From Pseudomonas sp. R28(2017) (lineage in GTDB: Bacteria > Pseudomonadota > Gammaproteobacteria > Pseudomonadales > Pseudomonadaceae): a DNA stretch of 64,000 nt. Numbering within the stretch: the first letter of the stretch is position 1; each line of letters begins with the position of its first letter. The notes beneath the pieces are model-generated. The model saw nothing but the letters and a program-made list of their open reading frames with translations, did not search any database and had not been told where the DNA came from. The stretch is taken from assembly GCF_002112505.1 (NCBI RefSeq), contig NZ_NEHW01000003.1:62001-126000 (forward strand), read 5' to 3'. A program made the translations under genes and the position numbers. This document shows, piece after piece, positions 9,038 to 18,770 of the stretch.

Positions 9038-10361
9038 CAAGGTGCTCCGTCGGCAGGGCGAGCATGGCGCCTGCTTCGTTCAAGGTAAGGTCGGTGGCGC
9101 GCAGGGCACCCAGGCCCGGCAGGTGCGCGTCACGCAGATACAGGTCATAGCGGCCCGCTGAACGGGCCAGCAAGGTAGCCGGGGCGACATGGGCCACGGC
9201 ACAGGAACGCGGGCAGCCGGACAGGTGCACGCTGCCGGGCGGGCCACTGCCCAGCCGTGCCGCCAGCTCGACGGCATCGGCCTTGGTATCGGCCTGGCCC
9301 CTGGCGCAGCCACTGCTACCGGTGCAGGCGATCATCCGCGCCAAGGGCGCATCGGCCTGGCAGAGCAGGCCCAGCGCCGATAGCTCGGCTCGGGCCTGTT
9401 CGAGGCCGGCAGCAGCGATATTGGTCAACATCAGGCTTTGCCACGGGCTCAGGCGCAGGCTGCCATCACCCCAATGGCGGGCCACCGCAGCAGCCCCGCG
9501 CAACATGGCGGGTGACAACCGGCCCAGCGGCGGTGCGACGCCCAGCGCCATGCCCCGCTGCTGTGTCACAGCACCCAGCCATGGGCTTTGGCTGATTTCG
9601 CGCCGCCACTCAAGCACGGCCGCATCGCGGCGCACCTGCAGGCCGAGGCCGTTGATGAAGACATCGACCGGGCAGCCTTCGAGCAGCTGGCGCAGGCGCG
9701 ACTGTTCAGGGCTGGCCAGGTCAAGGAAGCGATCAAGCACCGCGCGCACCAGCGCCAGCGCCTGCTCCAGCGGCACCGCGCCCAGTACCTGGCCGTCAGC
9801 CGGGCAACTGGCCAGGCCGAATGCCAGCCAGTCACGCTGCTCCAGGCGCAGTGCCGAAAGCCACAGGTCGTGGGGGTGTTCGAGCATTGCCACGCCTTCA
9901 CCGCCGTCCAGTTGCAGGGCGAACTTGGCCGACAGTTCATGAAAGCGCGAGGTGCCTTGCAGCAGGTCGAGGATCTGCCCGGCCAGGGGGCGCACGTCCA
10001 GTAACATCTGCGGGTCATGCCCGGCCAAGGGGCTGAGCATCAGGTTGCGCACATCGTCACTGGCGGCGTCGCGCGGGCCGAGGCCCGCTGCCAACAGGCT
10101 TTCGACCAGCCCGGCATGATCGCTGCCGATGCCACGGATCTGCAGGTTGCCGCGGTTGGTGGCCTCGATCACCCCACCGGCATAGCGCTCGGCCGCTGCC
10201 GCCACCGCGTCAGCCTGGTCGGCCAGCAGCAGGCCGCCGGGCAACTTGATCCGGCAGATGCCGCCGTCACGGGCGCTGACGATGCGCCACAACCCCGGGC
10301 AGGCCGAGGGACGAGGTGTTACAGCGGGCGTGTTGGCTGGCGTCAAAGGGGTGTCCGGCAA
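9030..10361 (-). CDS. cobG: Precorrin-3B synthase (4Fe-4S monooxygenase)
   Basis: 443 residues from a TTG start; no strong Shine-Dalgarno is seen, so the start is uncertain. It has the sulfite/nitrite reductase-like double fold and the cluster motifs ACTGSSGCARG and SGCPRSCAV (about residues 340-390), whose four cysteines hold a 4Fe-4S/siroheme-type centre. CobG uses O2 to make precorrin-3B, marking the aerobic cobalamin pathway. It heads the minus-strand cobGHIJ operon, divergent from cobL. No cobalamin riboswitch (B12 box) is visible upstream. Confidence 0.92.
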   Translation of the reverse strand: MPDTPLTPANTPAVTPRPSACPGLWRIVSARDGGICRIKLPGGLLLADQADAVAAAAERYAGGVIEATNRGNLQIRGIGSDHAGLVESLLAAGLGPRDAASDDVRNLMLSPLAGHDPQMLLDVRPLAGQILDLLQGTSRFHELSAKFALQLDGGEGVAMLEHPHDLWLSALRLEQRDWLAFGLASCPADGQVLGAVPLEQALALVRAVLDRFLDLASPEQSRLRQLLEGCPVDVFINGLGLQVRRDAAVLEWRREISQSPWLGAVTQQRGMALGVAPPLGRLSPAMLRGAAAVARHWGDGSLRLSPWQSLMLTNIAAAGLEQARAELSALGLLCQADAPLARMIACTGSSGCARGQADTKADAVELAARLGSGPPGSVHLSGCPRSCAVAHVAPATLLARSAGRYDLYLRDAHLPGLGALRATDLTLNEAGAMLALPTEHLDD

Positions 10362-10483
10362 TCGCTGAAAATGCGCTTGAGTGTAGAAGGCGCGGTATTA
10401 TGCCTGCTTTGTCCGGCGGCATGAAAAGCCGGTGGTCGAGCATCAACAGCGATCGAGCATAAATTCAGCACCGCGTCGCCTTC

Positions 10484-10565
10484 TTCGCGGGCAAGCCCGC
10501 TCCCACAGGTGCTGCACAGGCTTCAAGGACTGTGGCAATCCTGTGGGAGCGGGCTTGCCCGCGAA
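10484..10565. repeat. REP pair (inverted) between cobG and cobL
   Basis: Arms at 10484-10509 and 10540-10565 are inverted copies of the putida-type REP with core GCGGGCAAGCCCGC flanked by TCCCACAGG. The pair fills much of the 244-nt gap between the divergent operons, so the promoters of both must lie around or within it. A TATTAT element near 10394 is the only promoter-like piece seen and has no matching -35. Confidence 0.9.
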
Positions 10566-10605
10566 GGGGTGCGAAGCAGCCCCAAAAAACGGCGGAACGA
10601 ATCAC

Positions 10606-11817
10606 ATGACCCCCTGGCTGACAGTAGTAGGCATCGGCGAAGACGGCTTCAGCGGCCTGGGCAAGCAAGCCCGGCGCGCCCTGCTGGGCGCCTCTCGGAT
10701 CGTCGGCAGCCCGCGCCAGCTGGCCCTGCTGCCGCGCTGCATCGGCGCACAGCGGCAAGACTGGCCGAGCCCGTTCTCCCTCGCCCCGGTGCTGGCCCTG
10801 CGCGGTGAGCCGGTGTGCGTGCTGGCCAGCGGTGACCCGATGTTTTACGGCGTCGGCGCCAGCCTGGCGCGGCAGGTACCGGCCGCAGAAATGCAGGTGC
10901 TGTCGATGCCCTCTTCCTGCGCCCTGGCTGCCGCCCGCCTGGGCTGGCCGCTGCAGGACGTGCAGGTGGTATCGGTAGTCGCACGCCCCCTGGCGGCGCT
11001 CAATGCCCACCTGTACAGCGGCCAGCGCCTGCTGGTGCTGAGCAACGATGGCGATAGCCCTGCGGCCATCGCTGCACTGCTGCGCGAGCGCGGTTTCGGG
11101 CCCAGCCGCCTGCACGTACTGGAGCACCTCGGCGGTGCGGCCGAGCGACATCAGCGCGGAACCGCCGATGACTGGCCCCACAACGAAACCGCCGCCCTCA
11201 ACCTGGTCGCCATCGAATGCCTGGCCAGTCCGGATGCCCCGCGCCTGTCACGCGTGCCCGGGCTGGCGGACAGTGCCTTCCGCCATGACGGCCAGCTGAC
11301 CAAGCGCGACGTGCGCGCCATTACCCTGGCCCGCCTGGCGCCGCAGCCCGGCGAGTTGCTCTGGGACGTCGGCGCCGGATGCGGCTCGATCGGCATCGAA
11401 TGGATGCGCGCCCACCCGGCCTGCCGCACCCTGGCCATCGAAGCCGACGAAAGCCGCCAGGGTTTCATCGAATACAACCGCGATGCCCTCGGCGTGCCGG
11501 GCCTTCAGCTGGTTCGCGGCAAGGCACCCGACGCGTTGGCCGAACTGGAACGCCCGGACGCCATTTTCATTGGCGGCGGCGTCACCCGCGAAGGCGTGCT
11601 GCCCCTGTGCTGGGAACGCTTGCGCCCCGGCGGGCGGCTGGTGGCCAATGCGGTGACCTTGCAGAGCGAGCTGGCCTTGGCGCTTTTCCGTGAACAGCAC
11701 GGCGGCGAGCTGACCCGTATTCATGTCGCCCAAGCCCAGCCATTGGGCGCCTTCGACACCTGGCGCCAGGCGTTGCCGATCACCTTGCTCGACGTGGTGA
11801 AACCCCTCGATGCGTGA
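10606..11817 (+). CDS. cobL: Precorrin-6Y C5,15-methyltransferase (decarboxylating)
   Basis: 403 residues from the ATG at 10606; the open frame extends upstream only through REP sequence, so the longer start is rejected. Residues 1 to about 205 are a CbiE-type tetrapyrrole methylase ([25 protein letters not shown]) and about 215-400 a CbiT-type Rossmann methylase with motif [13 protein letters not shown] (Asp254). CobL methylates C5 and C15 and removes the C12 acetate carboxyl. First gene of the plus-strand cobL-cbiD-cobK operon; its end overlaps cbiD by 8 nt. Confidence 0.95.
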   Translation: MTPWLTVVGIGEDGFSGLGKQARRALLGASRIVGSPRQLALLPRCIGAQRQDWPSPFSLAPVLALRGEPVCVLASGDPMFYGVGASLARQVPAAEMQVLSMPSSCALAAARLGWPLQDVQVVSVVARPLAALNAHLYSGQRLLVLSNDGDSPAAIAALLRERGFGPSRLHVLEHLGGAAERHQRGTADDWPHNETAALNLVAIECLASPDAPRLSRVPGLADSAFRHDGQLTKRDVRAITLARLAPQPGELLWDVGAGCGSIGIEWMRAHPACRTLAIEADESRQGFIEYNRDALGVPGLQLVRGKAPDALAELERPDAIFIGGGVTREGVLPLCWERLRPGGRLVANAVTLQSELALALFREQHGGELTRIHVAQAQPLGAFDTWRQALPITLLDVVKPLDA

Positions 11818-12904
11818 AGAAACCCACGAGCAGCCCGCGCCCCTGCGCAGCGGCCTGACCACCGGCAGCTGCGCCACCGCCACCAGCCTCGCGGCTGCCC
11901 GGCTGCTGCTGACCGGCCAGTGCGACGATGCAGTGAGCATCACCCTGCCCAAGGGCAAGGCGGTGCAAATGCGCCTGGAGTTCTGCCGCCTGGTCGGCGA
12001 GCGCGCCGAAGCGGGCACGCTCAAGGATGCCGGCGACGACCCGGACGTCACCCACGGTGCCCTGCTCTACAGCCAGATCCGCTTGCAGGTACAACCTGGC
12101 ATACGCTTCGTCGCCGGCCAGGGTGTCGGTACCGTCACCCGGCCCGGGCTGGTGCTGGCAGTGGGTGAGCCGGCCATCAATCCCGTGCCACGACGGATGA
12201 TCAGCGAACATTTGCAGCAGCTGGCCGACGACTGCAGCTATCCAGGCGGCTTCGAGGTCACGGTCAATGTGCAAGGGGGTGAGGAACTGGCGCTGAAGAC
12301 CATGAACCCGCGCCTGGGCATCCTCGGCGGGTTGTCGATCCTCGGCACCAGCGGCATCGTCCGGCCCTTCTCTTGCTCGGCCTATATCGCCTCGATCCAC
12401 CAGGGCATCGACGTCGCCCACACCAACGGCTACACCCACATTGCCGCCTGCACCGGCAACGCCAGCGAAGACACCATGCGCCGGGTCTACAACCTGCCCG
12501 AGATCGCCCTGATCGAGATGGGCGATTTCGTCGGGGCAGTGCTCAAGCACGTGCGCAAAGTGCCAGTGCCACGCCTGACCCTGTGCGGTGGTTTCGGCAA
12601 GATCAGCAAGCTGGCTGCCGGGCACATGGACCTGCACAGCCGCCACTCGAGCATCGACCTGCCACAGCTGGCCGGCTGGGCAGCAGACATCGGCGCCAGT
12701 GACGAGCTGCAAGCGGCCATCATTGCCGCCAACACCAGCCAGCAAGCCCTGGCGCTGGCACATGCCGCCGGCATTGCCCTGGGCGACGCAGTGTGCGCTC
12801 ATGCCCTGGCCTTTGCCCGCAGCGTGGTGCCGGCTCAGGTGCACGTCGAAGTGTTCGCCATCGACCGCCAGGGCGGCGTCGTCGGCCAGGCCGGTGTGCA
12901 ATGA
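11810..12904 (+). CDS. cbiD: Cobalt-precorrin-5B C1-methyltransferase type enzyme
   Basis: 364 residues. The N-terminal [19 protein letters not shown] and the [17 protein letters not shown] motif are diagnostic of CbiD. CbiD is the C1-methyltransferase of the anaerobic route; here it sits among oxygen-dependent pathway genes and no cobF is present, so it probably supplies the C1 methylation in place of CobF. Overlaps cobL by 8 nt and cobK by ATGA. Confidence 0.93.
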   Translation: MREETHEQPAPLRSGLTTGSCATATSLAAARLLLTGQCDDAVSITLPKGKAVQMRLEFCRLVGERAEAGTLKDAGDDPDVTHGALLYSQIRLQVQPGIRFVAGQGVGTVTRPGLVLAVGEPAINPVPRRMISEHLQQLADDCSYPGGFEVTVNVQGGEELALKTMNPRLGILGGLSILGTSGIVRPFSCSAYIASIHQGIDVAHTNGYTHIAACTGNASEDTMRRVYNLPEIALIEMGDFVGAVLKHVRKVPVPRLTLCGGFGKISKLAAGHMDLHSRHSSIDLPQLAGWAADIGASDELQAAIIAANTSQQALALAHAAGIALGDAVCAHALAFARSVVPAQVHVEVFAIDRQGGVVGQAGVQ

Positions 12905-13635
12905 GCCGCCGCATCCTGCTGCTCGGCGGCGTCACCGAAGCGCTGGCCATCGCCCGCCAGCTCGGCCCCGAGCACGTCTACAGCCTGGCCGGCATCGGCC
13001 GTGTGCCGCAGGACCTGGCATGCCAGGTGCGGGTCGGTGGCTATGGCGGCGCACACGGCCTGGCCGCTTACCTGCGCGAAGCCGGCATCACCCTGCTGAT
13101 CGACGCCACCCACCCCTACGCCGCGCAGATCAGCCGCAACGCTGCCAGCGCCGCACAGGCAGCTGGCATTCCTTGCTGGGCGCTGCGCCGCCCGGCCTGG
13201 CAGGCGCAGCCGGGGGACGACTGGCGCGAGGTGGAAGACTGGGCTGGGCTGATCGAAGCGCTCAAGCCGTTCCGGCGGCCGCTGTTCACCCTGGGGCGCG
13301 AGCCGCTGCAACATCTTGGGGAGATTCCGCCGGAGCAGTTCTGGACCTTGCGCGCGCTGGAGTCTTACCCTGGTAACTCACGATGCGAGATCATCGGAGC
13401 ACGCGGACCATTTTGCGTCGACGGTGAACGCAGGCTTTTTGCAGAGCGGGGTATCGATGTGCTGATCAGCAAGAACAGCGGTAGCGTGGCAACCGAACCG
13501 AAGCTGGAAGTGGCGCGAGAGCTTGGGCTTCCGGTACTGGTTTTGAAACGTCCGGTTTTGCCTGACGTAGATCGTGAATTCGAAACTGCAAAAGCACTGG
13601 TCGCGACGCTTGAAGAAGGCGGCCGCCGAGCGTGA
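12901..13635 (+). CDS. cobK: Precorrin-6A reductase
   Basis: 244 residues. [18 protein letters not shown] (NADPH-binding start) and the [11 protein letters not shown] signature identify CobK/CbiJ, which reduces precorrin-6A with NADPH. The ATG overlaps the cbiD stop (ATGA). The last third (about 13370-13635) is visibly less GC-rich and uses rarer codons than the rest of the operon. A small open frame overlaps its 3' end in another frame. Confidence 0.94.
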   Translation: MSRRILLLGGVTEALAIARQLGPEHVYSLAGIGRVPQDLACQVRVGGYGGAHGLAAYLREAGITLLIDATHPYAAQISRNAASAAQAAGIPCWALRRPAWQAQPGDDWREVEDWAGLIEALKPFRRPLFTLGREPLQHLGEIPPEQFWTLRALESYPGNSRCEIIGARGPFCVDGERRLFAERGIDVLISKNSGSVATEPKLEVARELGLPVLVLKRPVLPDVDREFETAKALVATLEEGGRRA

Positions 13636-13723
13636 ACGCAAAGTCGACGTGACCCGCACCGAAGGCGCCAAGCGGGCGGCGATCCGACTTGCCCGCGAAC
13701 AAAAACCACACCGCACGAACTGA
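13574..13723 (+). CDS. Possible 49-residue basic small protein overlapping the end of cobK
   Basis: A GTG-started frame, one base off the cobK frame, gives 49 residues with a strikingly basic and helical composition (for example [18 protein letters not shown], then TEGAKRAAIRLAREQ). The part beyond the cobK stop keeps a codon bias like a real gene, but no Shine-Dalgarno is visible. It could instead be the former C-terminus of a longer cobK-linked frame. Low confidence, function unknown. Confidence 0.3.
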   Translation: MNSKLQKHWSRRLKKAAAERERKVDVTRTEGAKRAAIRLAREQKPHRTN

Positions 13724-13819
13724 GCGCTGCAGCCCACCTGCGTCACTTCACCGCACCCCGTCATTTTTACCTATACTCCGCCTTACAATACCGCCCACGA
13801 TTCCTGACCGGATCTCTCC

Positions 13820-14209
13820 ATGCCCCCACGTCGGCACATTGCCTGGATAGCCTGCCTTGCAGTGCTGTTCAACCTGCTGGCCATGCCGCTGTCTTCTGCC
13901 GCGCCCAAGGGCCCGGCCGAGCAGCTGCTGTGGGGGGCTTTCTGTTCCAGCCTGGCCGGCAAGGCCAAGGCCGATGTCCAGGCCCTGGCCAAGATCGACC
14001 TGGGTACGCAAAGCGATCAGCACTCCAACATGCAGCACTGCTGGTGCTGTTCGGGTGCCGCACCGCTACTGGCCCTGCCGGGCTATCCGCCGCAGCTGCA
14101 CAACCCGCCCACGCTGCTGGCCGGGCATGCCCCGCCGTTAATCGACTACCAGCCCACGCCGCGCCAGCTATGGCCTGCGCTCAATCCCCGTGCCTCTCCC
14201 CTGGTCTGA
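13820..14209 (+). CDS. DUF2946 family protein, first gene of the copper operon
   Basis: 129 residues with a hydrophobic N-terminal signal/anchor (HIAWIACLAVLFNLLAMPLSS, about 6-27). A His/Cys cluster (SNMQHCWCCSG, about 75-85) could bind copper. DUF2946 proteins commonly accompany OprC-type receptors. Next gene 45 nt downstream on the same strand. Periplasm or inner-membrane facing is inferred; biochemical role unknown. The preceding gap (13724-13819) has TATACT and TACAAT elements but no well-spaced -35. Confidence 0.75.
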   Translation: MPPRRHIAWIACLAVLFNLLAMPLSSAAPKGPAEQLLWGAFCSSLAGKAKADVQALAKIDLGTQSDQHSNMQHCWCCSGAAPLLALPGYPPQLHNPPTLLAGHAPPLIDYQPTPRQLWPALNPRASPLV

Positions 14210-14254
14210 GTTCATCACGCTGTCTGCCTGAACCTGAACCGATGGAGACTCACC

Positions 14255-14740
14255 ATGCTCAAGCAAGCCCTTGTACTGGCTGCCCTGCTGCTGCCCGGCG
14301 CCTACGCCAATGCCCATGAATACACCGTGGGCGACCTGCACATCGCCCACCCGTGGTCACTGCAACTGCCGCCCAACGCCCCCAACGTCGCCGCCTATTT
14401 CGTCGTGCACAACAACGGCAAGGCCGATGACCGCCTGCTCAGTGTCGACAGCCCGATCAGCGATGACGCGCAATTGCACGAGCATGCCATGAGCGCCAGC
14501 GGCGCCATGAAAATGCAGCAGGTGCAAAGCGTGGTGGTGCCCGCCGGCAAGGACCTGACCTTCGCCCCCAGCGCCTACCACGTGATGCTGATGCAGCCCA
14601 AGGACCGCAGCCTGCTGAGCGACGGCAAGCGCTTCCCGTTGACCCTGCACTTCGAGAAGGCCGGCGACATCACCGTCGACGTGGCCGTACAGAAGCAGGC
14701 GCCGGCGGACCAGCCACAGGCTCACGAACACGCGCACTGA
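14255..14740 (+). CDS. Periplasmic copper chaperone, PCu(A)C family
   Basis: 161 residues with a signal peptide (about 1-20, cleaved near ANA-HEY). The Cu(I) motif HxnMx10MxnHxM is visible as LHEHAMSASGAMKM (about 72-85) and YHVMLM (about 108-113). PCuAC proteins carry Cu(I) in the periplasm, classically to cytochrome oxidase CuA assembly; here the neighbours suggest a role in copper import. A His-rich tail (QAHEHAH) closes the protein. Confidence 0.88.
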   Translation: MLKQALVLAALLLPGAYANAHEYTVGDLHIAHPWSLQLPPNAPNVAAYFVVHNNGKADDRLLSVDSPISDDAQLHEHAMSASGAMKMQQVQSVVVPAGKDLTFAPSAYHVMLMQPKDRSLLSDGKRFPLTLHFEKAGDITVDVAVQKQAPADQPQAHEHAH

Positions 14741-14765
14741 CACCCGCTGACAGGCGCTCGCCAAC

Positions 14766-15203
14766 ATGAGCCAGCCGCGCAACAGCCTCAGCCGTACCAC
14801 CCGCCCTGAACGCAGGCGCGTCGGTGGCGGCTGGCTGAGCCTGTTCGCCATGTGGATGATTTTCATCGGACCGCTGGTTTCCCAGTCGATGCCGATGGAC
14901 CACCACGCCGGCATGAGCATGCCGATGGACATGTCGATGTCCATGCCTGCGGCTCACGCCCATGGCAGCGATGCCCATCACGGCCACGGCAACGATGGCC
15001 AGCTGCATGTGATGTGGGAAAAGTGTGGCTACTGCAGCCTGCTGTTCAACTGCCCCGCCTTGCCACAAACCCTCAGCCCGCTGAGCGTCGCCAGCGCAGC
15101 TCCCCCCACCCTCATCCCGGCAGCCACGCACCAGGGCCATGCCCGGCAGGCCGTGTTCCCCGGTGCGCGCAGCCGCGCGCCGCCCCTTTCGATCAGCGTC
15201 TGA
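14766..15203 (+). CDS. DUF2946 family protein with Met/His-rich segment
   Basis: 145 residues. A single membrane-like segment (WLSLFAMWMIFIGPLVSQSM, about 24-43) is followed by a Met/His/Asp-rich stretch (about 43-78, repeated MPMD and HAH/HHGHG units), typical of extracytoplasmic copper binding, then CGYCSLLFNCPAL. It lies 25 nt after the chaperone gene and 66 nt before the TonB receptor, so it belongs to the same unit. Probably anchored in the inner membrane with the metal-rich part in the periplasm (inference). Confidence 0.78.
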   Translation: MSQPRNSLSRTTRPERRRVGGGWLSLFAMWMIFIGPLVSQSMPMDHHAGMSMPMDMSMSMPAAHAHGSDAHHGHGNDGQLHVMWEKCGYCSLLFNCPALPQTLSPLSVASAAPPTLIPAATHQGHARQAVFPGARSRAPPLSISV

Positions 15204-15269
15204 CACCACCGTTATCGCCCGGAGCCAGGAGGCTTCGCGCACACTCATGACTGATCGACTGGAATCACT

Positions 15270-17327
15270 ATGTCCGGCTGCACCCCTGTTTTAGCCCCGT
15301 CCCTGCGAGGGACATTCGCCGCGCTGTGCGGCTCGCTGCTCGCGCCCATGGCCCTGGCCGCCGACCCTGGCCATGAAGGCCCTGAGGCCGAGCTGAGCCC
15401 GACGGTGATCACTGCGCTGGCGCCAAGCTCGCCGCTGACCGTGGTCACCAACCCCAAGGACCCGCGCCAGCCGGTGCCGGCCAGCGATGGGGCCGACTAC
15501 CTGAAGACCATCCCCGGCTTTTCGGCGATCCGCGCCGGCGGCACCAATGGCGACCCGGTGTTGCGCGGCATGTTCGGCTCACGCCTGAACATCCTCACCA
15601 ACGGCGGCGTGATGCTCGGCGCCTGCCCCAACCGCATGGACGCCCCGACCTCCTACATCGCCCCGGAAACCTACGACCGCCTGACCGTGATCAAAGGCCC
15701 GCAAAGCGTGATCTGGGGGCCAGGCGGCTCGGCGGGCACCATCCTCTTCGAGCGTGAGCCGGAAAAGTTCGGCACCCTCGGCAGCCGGGTCAACGCCAGC
15801 GTGCTGGCCGGCTCCAACGGTCGCTTCGACAAGGTGCTCGATGCGGCCGCCGGCAACAGCCAGGGCTATGCACGCTTCGTCGGCAACCAGTCACACTCGG
15901 ACGATTACGACGATGGCAACGGCGACACCGTGCCTTCGCGCTGGGAGAAATGGAATGGCGACGTGGCCCTGGGCTGGACGCCCGACCAGGACACGCTGCT
16001 CGAACTCACCGCTGGCAAGGGTGACGGCGAGGCACGTTATGCCGGCCGTGGCATGGACGGGGCGCAGTTCAAGCGCGAAAGCCTGGGCCTGCGCTTTGAA
16101 AAATCCAACCTCGGCGAAGTGCTCGACAAGGTCGAGGCGCAGGTCTACTACAACTACGCCGACCACGTGATGGACAACTACAGCCTGCGTACCCCCTCGG
16201 GCACCGGCATGATGGCAGGCCCCATGGCTGCCGCCGTCGACCGCCGCACCTTGGGTGCACGCATCAAGGCCACCTGGCGCTGGGCCGACGTGCAACTGAT
16301 CAGCGGCATCGACGCGCAGACCAACGAGCACCGCGCACGCAGCGCCATGGGCATCGACACCTACAAGGACAAACCCTGGGAAAAGGATGCCGATTTCCAC
16401 AACTACGGCGCATTCGGCGAACTGACCTGGTACGCCACCGCTGAAGATCGCCTGATCACCGGCGCCCGCCTGGACCGCGCCTCGGCCCGGGATTTTCGCG
16501 ACGACAGCGCCACCAACGGCAACACCCGCGCCGACACGCTGCCCAGCGGTTTCATCCGCTACGAGCACGACCTGGCAGCGCTCCCCGCCACCACCTACAT
16601 CGGCCTCGGCCATGCCCAGCGCTTCCCGGACTACTGGGAGCTGTTCTCCCCGGACCAGGGCCCGGCCGGTTCGGTCAATGCCTTCGACAGCATCAAGCCC
16701 GAGAAGACCACCCAGCTCGACTTCGGTATCCAGTACCGCGACGAGCGCCTGGAAGCCTGGGCCTCGGGCTACGTCGGCCAGATTCGTGACTACATCCTGT
16801 TCGACTACCGCTCCGGGATGATGGGCATGAGCGCCACCCAGGCACAGAACATCGATGCCCGCATCATGGGCGGCGAACTGGGCGCGGCCTACAAGCTCAG
16901 CGAACGCTGGAAGGCCGATGCCACCCTGGCCTACGCCTGGGGCAAGAACAGCAGCGATGGCAAGGCACTGCCGCAGATGCCGCCGCTGGAAAGCCGCCTG
17001 GGCCTGACCTACAGCCGCGACAGCTGGAGCGCCGGCGCCCTGTGGCGCTTGGTGGCGGCGCAGAACCGCATTGCCGAGAACCAGGGCAACGTGGTCGGCA
17101 AGGACTTCGACAAGAGCGCCGGTTTCGGCGTGTTCTCGCTCAACGGCGCCTACAAGGTGAACCACAACCTCAAGCTCAGCGCGGGGGTCGACAACCTGTT
17201 CGACAAGACCTACGCCGAGCACCTGAACCTGGCCGGGAATGCCGGGTTCGGCTACCCGGCCACAGATCCACAGCCGGTGAACGAGCCAGGCAGGACCTTC
17301 TGGACCAAGGTCGATTTCAGCTTCTGA
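15270..17327 (+). CDS. oprC: TonB-dependent outer-membrane copper receptor, OprC type
   Basis: 685 residues: signal peptide to about residue 30, plug domain (DYLKTIPGFSAIRAGGTNG ... VIKGPQSVIWGPGG), then a 22-strand barrel ending ...FWTKVDFSF with a terminal Phe. P. aeruginosa OprC binds copper with a CxxxM-HxM site; both halves are here, CPNRM (Cys119, Met123) in the plug and HVM (His299, Met301) in the barrel, so copper binding is probably conserved. Downstream of copper chaperone genes and upstream of a PepSY protein, as around oprC in P. aeruginosa. Confidence 0.92.
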   Translation: MSGCTPVLAPSLRGTFAALCGSLLAPMALAADPGHEGPEAELSPTVITALAPSSPLTVVTNPKDPRQPVPASDGADYLKTIPGFSAIRAGGTNGDPVLRGMFGSRLNILTNGGVMLGACPNRMDAPTSYIAPETYDRLTVIKGPQSVIWGPGGSAGTILFEREPEKFGTLGSRVNASVLAGSNGRFDKVLDAAAGNSQGYARFVGNQSHSDDYDDGNGDTVPSRWEKWNGDVALGWTPDQDTLLELTAGKGDGEARYAGRGMDGAQFKRESLGLRFEKSNLGEVLDKVEAQVYYNYADHVMDNYSLRTPSGTGMMAGPMAAAVDRRTLGARIKATWRWADVQLISGIDAQTNEHRARSAMGIDTYKDKPWEKDADFHNYGAFGELTWYATAEDRLITGARLDRASARDFRDDSATNGNTRADTLPSGFIRYEHDLAALPATTYIGLGHAQRFPDYWELFSPDQGPAGSVNAFDSIKPEKTTQLDFGIQYRDERLEAWASGYVGQIRDYILFDYRSGMMGMSATQAQNIDARIMGGELGAAYKLSERWKADATLAYAWGKNSSDGKALPQMPPLESRLGLTYSRDSWSAGALWRLVAAQNRIAENQGNVVGKDFDKSAGFGVFSLNGAYKVNHNLKLSAGVDNLFDKTYAEHLNLAGNAGFGYPATDPQPVNEPGRTFWTKVDFSF

Positions 17328-17385
17328 CAACAACAACGGGCGCGGCTTGGGCTGCGCCCATCAGCTGGTCAAACAGGAGGTTCCC

Positions 17386-18753
17386 ATGAGCGGAACGCGC
17401 ATCTCATTCTACAACCTGGCCTGGCGTTGGCACTTCTATGCGGGGCTGTTCGTGGCCCCGTTCATGATCCTGCTGGCGATCACCGGGATCATCTACCTGT
17501 TCAAGCCGCAACTCGACCCGCTGCTGTACCGTGACCTGATGGTGGTCGAGGCCGGCCACCATCGACAGAGCGCCGACACCCTGCTGGCCGAAGTGCGCCA
17601 GGCCTACCCGAAGGGCCATGTCGGCCAGTACCTGCCGCCGATCGACGCCGAGCGCAGCGCGCAGTTCGTGGTGCATGACGGCGGCCGCGAGCTGAATGTG
17701 TTCGTCGACCCGTACAGCGGCAAGGTCCTTGGCCAGCAGGACGGCAAGCAGAACCTGCAGGCCATCGCCCGCGCCCTGCACGGCGAACTGATGGTCGGCA
17801 CGGTGGGTGACCGCCTGGTGGAGCTGGCCGCAGGCTGGGGCATCGTGCTGGTGGTGTCCGGCCTGTACCTGTGGTGGCCACGCGGGCGCAATGGCGCCGG
17901 TGTGTTGTGGCCGCGGCTGTCGGCACGCGGGCGGCTGTTCTGGCGCGACCTGCATGCGGTGACCGGGTTCTGGGGTTCTGCCCTGCTGTTGCTGATGCTG
18001 GTCAGCGGCATGACCTGGACCGGTATGTGGGGCAAGCAGTACGCCGATCTGTGGAACCGCTTCCCGGCGGCCATGTGGAATGACGTGCCCAAGTCGGACC
18101 AGGAAGCCCGCGAGCTGAACAGCGCGCACCGCCAGACCGTGCCGTGGGCGATGGAGAACACGCCGATGCCGCAGTCCGGTGCACATGCCGAGCATGCCGG
18201 GCATCACACCCTGGACAGCGCACCGGCTGCGCCCCAGGTGAGCCTGCAACAGGTGGAAGACATCGCCACTGCACGCCAGGTGCAACCGGGTTACAGCATC
18301 ACCGCGCCGACCACTGCAGAAGGCGTATACACCATCGCCGTGTTTGCCGACGACCCGCGCAACGACGCCACCCTGCATGTCGACCAGTACACCGGCAAGG
18401 TACTGGCCGATGTGCGCTGGCAGGACTACAGCCCGGTGGCCCGCGCTACCGAACTGGGCGTGATGCTGCACGAGGGCAAGATGTTCGGGCCGTTGAACCA
18501 GCTCATCATTCTGCTGGTGTGCCTGATGATCCTGCTGGGCTCGGTCAGCGGCCTGGTGATGTGGTGGAAACGCCGGCCCGAGGGTGGCCTGGGCGTGCCG
18601 CCGCTGCGCCATGACCTGCCGCGCTGGAAGGCGGCGGTAGGGGTGATGCTGGTGCTGGGCGTGATGTTCCCGCTGGTGGGGGTGTCGATGGTGGTGATGT
18701 GGGTGGTCGATAGCCTGGTGGTGCGGCGGCGCCGGGTGCTGGCCAACGCCTGA
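17386..18753 (+). CDS. PepSY-associated transmembrane protein
   Basis: 455 residues from the ATG at 17386 behind AGGAGG (five-base spacing). Four or so membrane helices (about 14-36, 140-165, 190-212, 365-385 plus a C-terminal one) and PepSY-type domains (DPYSGKVLGQ; VDQYTGKVLADVRW). Such proteins sit beside TonB receptors for iron or copper and are suspected to act in reduction or handling of the metal in the periplasm. A His-rich loop (HAEHAGHH) may bind metal. Last gene of the copper operon. Confidence 0.87.
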   Translation: MSGTRISFYNLAWRWHFYAGLFVAPFMILLAITGIIYLFKPQLDPLLYRDLMVVEAGHHRQSADTLLAEVRQAYPKGHVGQYLPPIDAERSAQFVVHDGGRELNVFVDPYSGKVLGQQDGKQNLQAIARALHGELMVGTVGDRLVELAAGWGIVLVVSGLYLWWPRGRNGAGVLWPRLSARGRLFWRDLHAVTGFWGSALLLLMLVSGMTWTGMWGKQYADLWNRFPAAMWNDVPKSDQEARELNSAHRQTVPWAMENTPMPQSGAHAEHAGHHTLDSAPAAPQVSLQQVEDIATARQVQPGYSITAPTTAEGVYTIAVFADDPRNDATLHVDQYTGKVLADVRWQDYSPVARATELGVMLHEGKMFGPLNQLIILLVCLMILLGSVSGLVMWWKRRPEGGLGVPPLRHDLPRWKAAVGVMLVLGVMFPLVGVSMVVMWVVDSLVVRRRRVLANA

Positions 18754-18770
18754 TACCCTGCACTGGCCTC

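Noticed and set aside
10432..10605. Upstream extension of cobL
   Set aside because: Translates REP sequence; similarity to CobL begins at the ATG at 10606.
10362..10605. Cobalamin riboswitch between cobG and cobL
   Set aside because: No B12 box or matching fold seen by eye; a covariance search would decide.
15891..17336. 481-codon open frame antisense to oprC
   Set aside because: Shadow frame; the plus strand has a complete TonB receptor with signal peptide and copper site.
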